A DNA stretch of 7,811 bases from NCBI GenBank assembly GCA_946403735.1, contig CAMJAZ010000058.1, positions 1-7,811 of the forward strand, read 5' to 3'. The number at the start of each line of letters is the position of its first letter. Positions within the stretch are counted from its first letter, which is position 1. The notes below the pieces were generated by a model. That model had not been told where the DNA came from and ran no database searches. It saw only the letters and a list, made by a program, of their open reading frames with translations. Below, one piece after another: positions 6,120 through 7,811 of the stretch. The DNA comes from an uncultured Selenomonadales bacterium. GTDB lineage: Bacteria > Bacillota > Negativicutes > Selenomonadales > Selenomonadaceae. Position numbers and translations under genes: made by a program.

Positions 6120-6928
6120 CTAAGGCAATTTTTTTTGACATTGACGGCACACTTTTAGCTAGTAACTCTGGAATGTTTTATTTGAGTGAAAGAGTTAAAG
6201 CCGCGCTTCATCGTCTCAAGGACGCTGGGCATTACATTTTCATTGCTACGGGCAGACCGTATAAATTTTTGCAGGAAGAAATTTTAAACTTCGGCTTTGA
6301 CGGCTTTGTCATTCTCAACGGCGCAGTCGTCATTGTCGACGGGAAAATTATTTTTCAACGTTCCCTTGATAAATCTGCCGTGAAAAAAATTTGTGAATAC
6401 GCCGCGTCTGAAAATATTGAATACATTTTAGAAGGTCATCCGCAAATTTATTTTCGGAGTGACGCTAAAGCGGTTGAAAAATTTTTTGAAAAAATCCGCG
6501 TCGACTATTCCAACTTCGTCCGCGATTTTAACATTGACGACGTGGAAACTTTCAAGATTGAATGTTTAACTTTTCGCAAAGACGTTGAAACGCTGGATAA
6601 AATTTATAAAAAAATTTTGTCCACTCCTGGCTTTACTGGTTGGTCAGATCCATTCCGCTTTAAAAGTTTGGAAGTGTCGTCAAACGCTGTCACTAAGGCT
6701 GAAGGCGTCCTGCGCGTACTTGAACACATTGAAGTTGACGTGAAAAATTCCTACGCATTCGGCGATGGCTACAACGATATTGAAATGATTAGCCGCGTTG
6801 GAACGGGTATTGCCATTGATACGGCGGGTGATGAATTGAAACGGTGCGCAAAATTTGTTGTACCGAGTGCCTTAAATGACGGCGTTGCAGTTGGCATAGA
6901 AAAATATATTTTAGGTGATAATGAGTAA
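6116..6928 (+). CDS. Cof-type HAD-superfamily (subclass IIB) phosphatase
   Basis: All four HAD motifs are visible in 270 residues, the usual length for Cof-type enzymes: FFDIDGT with nucleophile D8 and acid/base D10, IATGRP with T45, K194 in TKAEG, and GDGYND with D217 and D221 for Mg2+. The cap between LNGA (67-70) and K194 fits subclass IIB. These cytoplasmic enzymes dephosphorylate sugar phosphates, nucleotides or cofactors such as FMN or PLP intermediates; specificity lies in the cap and cannot be read here. The ATG at 6116 follows GAGGGA (6101-6106) 9 nt upstream and overlaps the stop of the small membrane protein gene by 4 bp. No U-tailed terminator follows; the opposing gene's stop is 3 nt away. 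Confidence 0.92.
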   Translation: MTKAIFFDIDGTLLASNSGMFYLSERVKAALHRLKDAGHYIFIATGRPYKFLQEEILNFGFDGFVILNGAVVIVDGKIIFQRSLDKSAVKKICEYAASENIEYILEGHPQIYFRSDAKAVEKFFEKIRVDYSNFVRDFNIDDVETFKIECLTFRKDVETLDKIYKKILSTPGFTGWSDPFRFKSLEVSSNAVTKAEGVLRVLEHIEVDVKNSYAFGDGYNDIEMISRVGTGIAIDTAGDELKRCAKFVVPSALNDGVAVGIEKYILGDNE

Positions 6929-6931
6929 AGA

Positions 6932-7811
6932 TTAGAAATCGAAATATTTTTTTCGATACTCTTCCAAGTTTTTCACGTTATGTGATTGTTCGCCAATCTC
7001 TTCCCATAAACTGCCGTCATTGGACAACGGATTCATACTAGTTAAAACATAATAATCGCTATCGCAGATAAATAATTTTCCGTGCGAACTAATTTTGTTT
7101 GTACGGAAATTGCTGAACTCTGAAAACTTATCTTTCAAATCTTCTATAAGCTCTTCGGTAGTTTTATTTTTGTCGCCTGCAGAGTTATTCGACACTTTGC
7201 TATTTTCAATGCCATAAGCAATTTTTATTACGACGCCTTTTTCTAACAGCCTAAGAATTTTTTTGCGAAGTTTTTTATTACAAATTTTCCACGTCACCCA
7301 AGGGGACATTATGTCAACTTCCTTTTTAGCATTTTCCAGCGTCGTCACTAAAAGATCGTGCAGTTCGCGATTGCTAAAAATTTTATTTTGACTGCGTTCA
7401 TTTTCTGTTTCAAGAAGAAAAATGTACTCATCTTTTTGGTGAAGTCTTTCAGTTAAACTTTTAATTTGCCTCTGCGTTTCCGCAGTAACAGCGGCTATAG
7501 TAGCGGCTTTTTCTTTTTCAATGTTAGTTGTATTTTCGGCAAGTACTTTTTGATTTCGCGACAAAAGTTTTTCAAGTTCAAGTTTTAGCCGCAAATATTC
7601 TGATTCGATTGCAATAATTTTAGCTTGCTGTAATTTTAATAAATCTTTGCTAATCTCACTAATTTTTTGCTCGTACCAAATTCTTTTACGAATTGGATCA
7701 GCTTGTAATTGTGACAATTCAATTTCAATAGCGTGTTGCATTTCCAATTTGGTTTTATCGAGCAAGGTTTCATAATTTTTTCGTACTTTTTCAGTTTCAT
7801 TAAAAATTTCT
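6932..7811 (-). CDS. Coiled-coil protein with C-terminal phospholipase-D-like (HKD) domain, 5' end outside window
   Basis: The frame stays open to the window edge; about 293 residues are visible, including 15 upstream of the TTG at 7763-7765. That TTG has no Shine-Dalgarno site and lies inside the coiled coil, so the real start is beyond 7811. The visible N-terminal part (about 7811 to 7390) is Glu/Lys/Leu-rich and heptad-like. The C-terminal part looks like a PLD-like domain: a first strand ending in DIMSPWVTWK, KGVVIKIAYGIE, then the active-site signature HGKLFICD (7061-7084, HxKx4D) followed by LTSMNPLSNDG...WEEIG. A single HKD motif suggests a homodimeric nuclease or phosphodiesterase, or a second motif upstream of the window. 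Known relatives include nucleases and defence or repair proteins. Its strand and composition set it apart from its neighbours. Confidence 0.8.
   Translation of the reverse strand, partial: EIFNETEKVRKNYETLLDKTKLEMQHAIEIELSQLQADPIRKRIWYEQKISEISKDLLKLQQAKIIAIESEYLRLKLELEKLLSRNQKVLAENTTNIEKEKAATIAAVTAETQRQIKSLTERLHQKDEYIFLLETENERSQNKIFSNRELHDLLVTTLENAKKEVDIMSPWVTWKICNKKLRKKILRLLEKGVVIKIAYGIENSKVSNNSAGDKNKTTEELIEDLKDKFSEFSNFRTNKISSHGKLFICDSDYYVLTSMNPLSNDGSLWEEIGEQSHNVKNLEEYRKKYFDF
6938..6957. repeat. Perfect 7-bp inverted repeat at the convergent gene junction
   Basis: ATCGAAA (6938-6944) and TTTCGAT (6951-6957) flank a 6-nt T-rich loop, inside the last codons of the PLD-like gene. For + strand transcripts it falls 9 nt after the HAD stop codon, but no U-tract follows. 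It may slow polymerase weakly; termination is not demonstrated. Confidence 0.4.

Noticed and set aside
6938..6957. Inverted repeat as a terminator for the HAD gene
   Set aside because: The 7-bp stem is AT-rich and is followed by ACTCTTCC rather than a T-tract.
1..7811. tRNA, rRNA, CRISPR arrays, transposase genes or attachment sites
   Set aside because: No cloverleaf-like gene, regularly spaced direct repeats, transposase motifs or flanking terminal repeats were seen on either strand.

Overview
The window is a densely coded stretch of a moderately AT-rich bacterial chromosome. It holds eight protein genes: seven on the + strand and one converging on them from the - strand. Two genes are cut by the window edges. 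Purine-rich Shine-Dalgarno sites of GGTG/GGGAG type, occasional TTG starts, sigma-70-like promoters and U-tailed terminators point to a Firmicutes-type bacterium. A histidine acid phosphatase, which is usually an exported enzyme of diderm bacteria, makes a Negativicutes (Selenomonadales) source plausible. That placement is inference; there is no rRNA or marker gene here.

Layout. (1) Positions 1-2044 carry the 3' part of a histidine acid phosphatase, overlapping by 11 bp a YegS/DgkB-type lipid kinase that starts with TTG. (2) Positions 2045-3296 form a self-contained unit: a near-consensus promoter (TTGACA-17-TATAGT), a short heptamer-rich dyad in the predicted leader, a 375-residue membrane protein whose N-terminus carries exact-period 23-residue repeats, and a rho-independent terminator. 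(3) Positions about 3320-5863 form a two-gene unit of uncharacterised glycine-zipper proteins (456 and 336 residues), closed by a strong terminator. (4) Positions 5884-6928 carry a small two-TM protein translationally coupled (ATGA) to a Cof-type HAD phosphatase. (5) Positions 6932-7811 (- strand) carry the C-terminal part of a coiled-coil protein with a phospholipase-D-like HKD domain, its stop codon 3 nt from that of the HAD gene.

How they may work together. The phosphatase and lipid kinase, and the small membrane protein and HAD phosphatase, look like ordinary housekeeping or nutrient-phosphate genes. The central block of three membrane-associated, helical, largely uncharacterised proteins is the unusual part. 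The two glycine-zipper proteins are 25 nt apart under one predicted promoter and terminator, so they probably act together at the membrane. The repeat-bearing protein just upstream has its own promoter and terminator. No enzyme domain was recognised in these three. No RNA genes, CRISPR arrays or insertion sequences were seen, and no intergenic gap exceeds about 140 bp.
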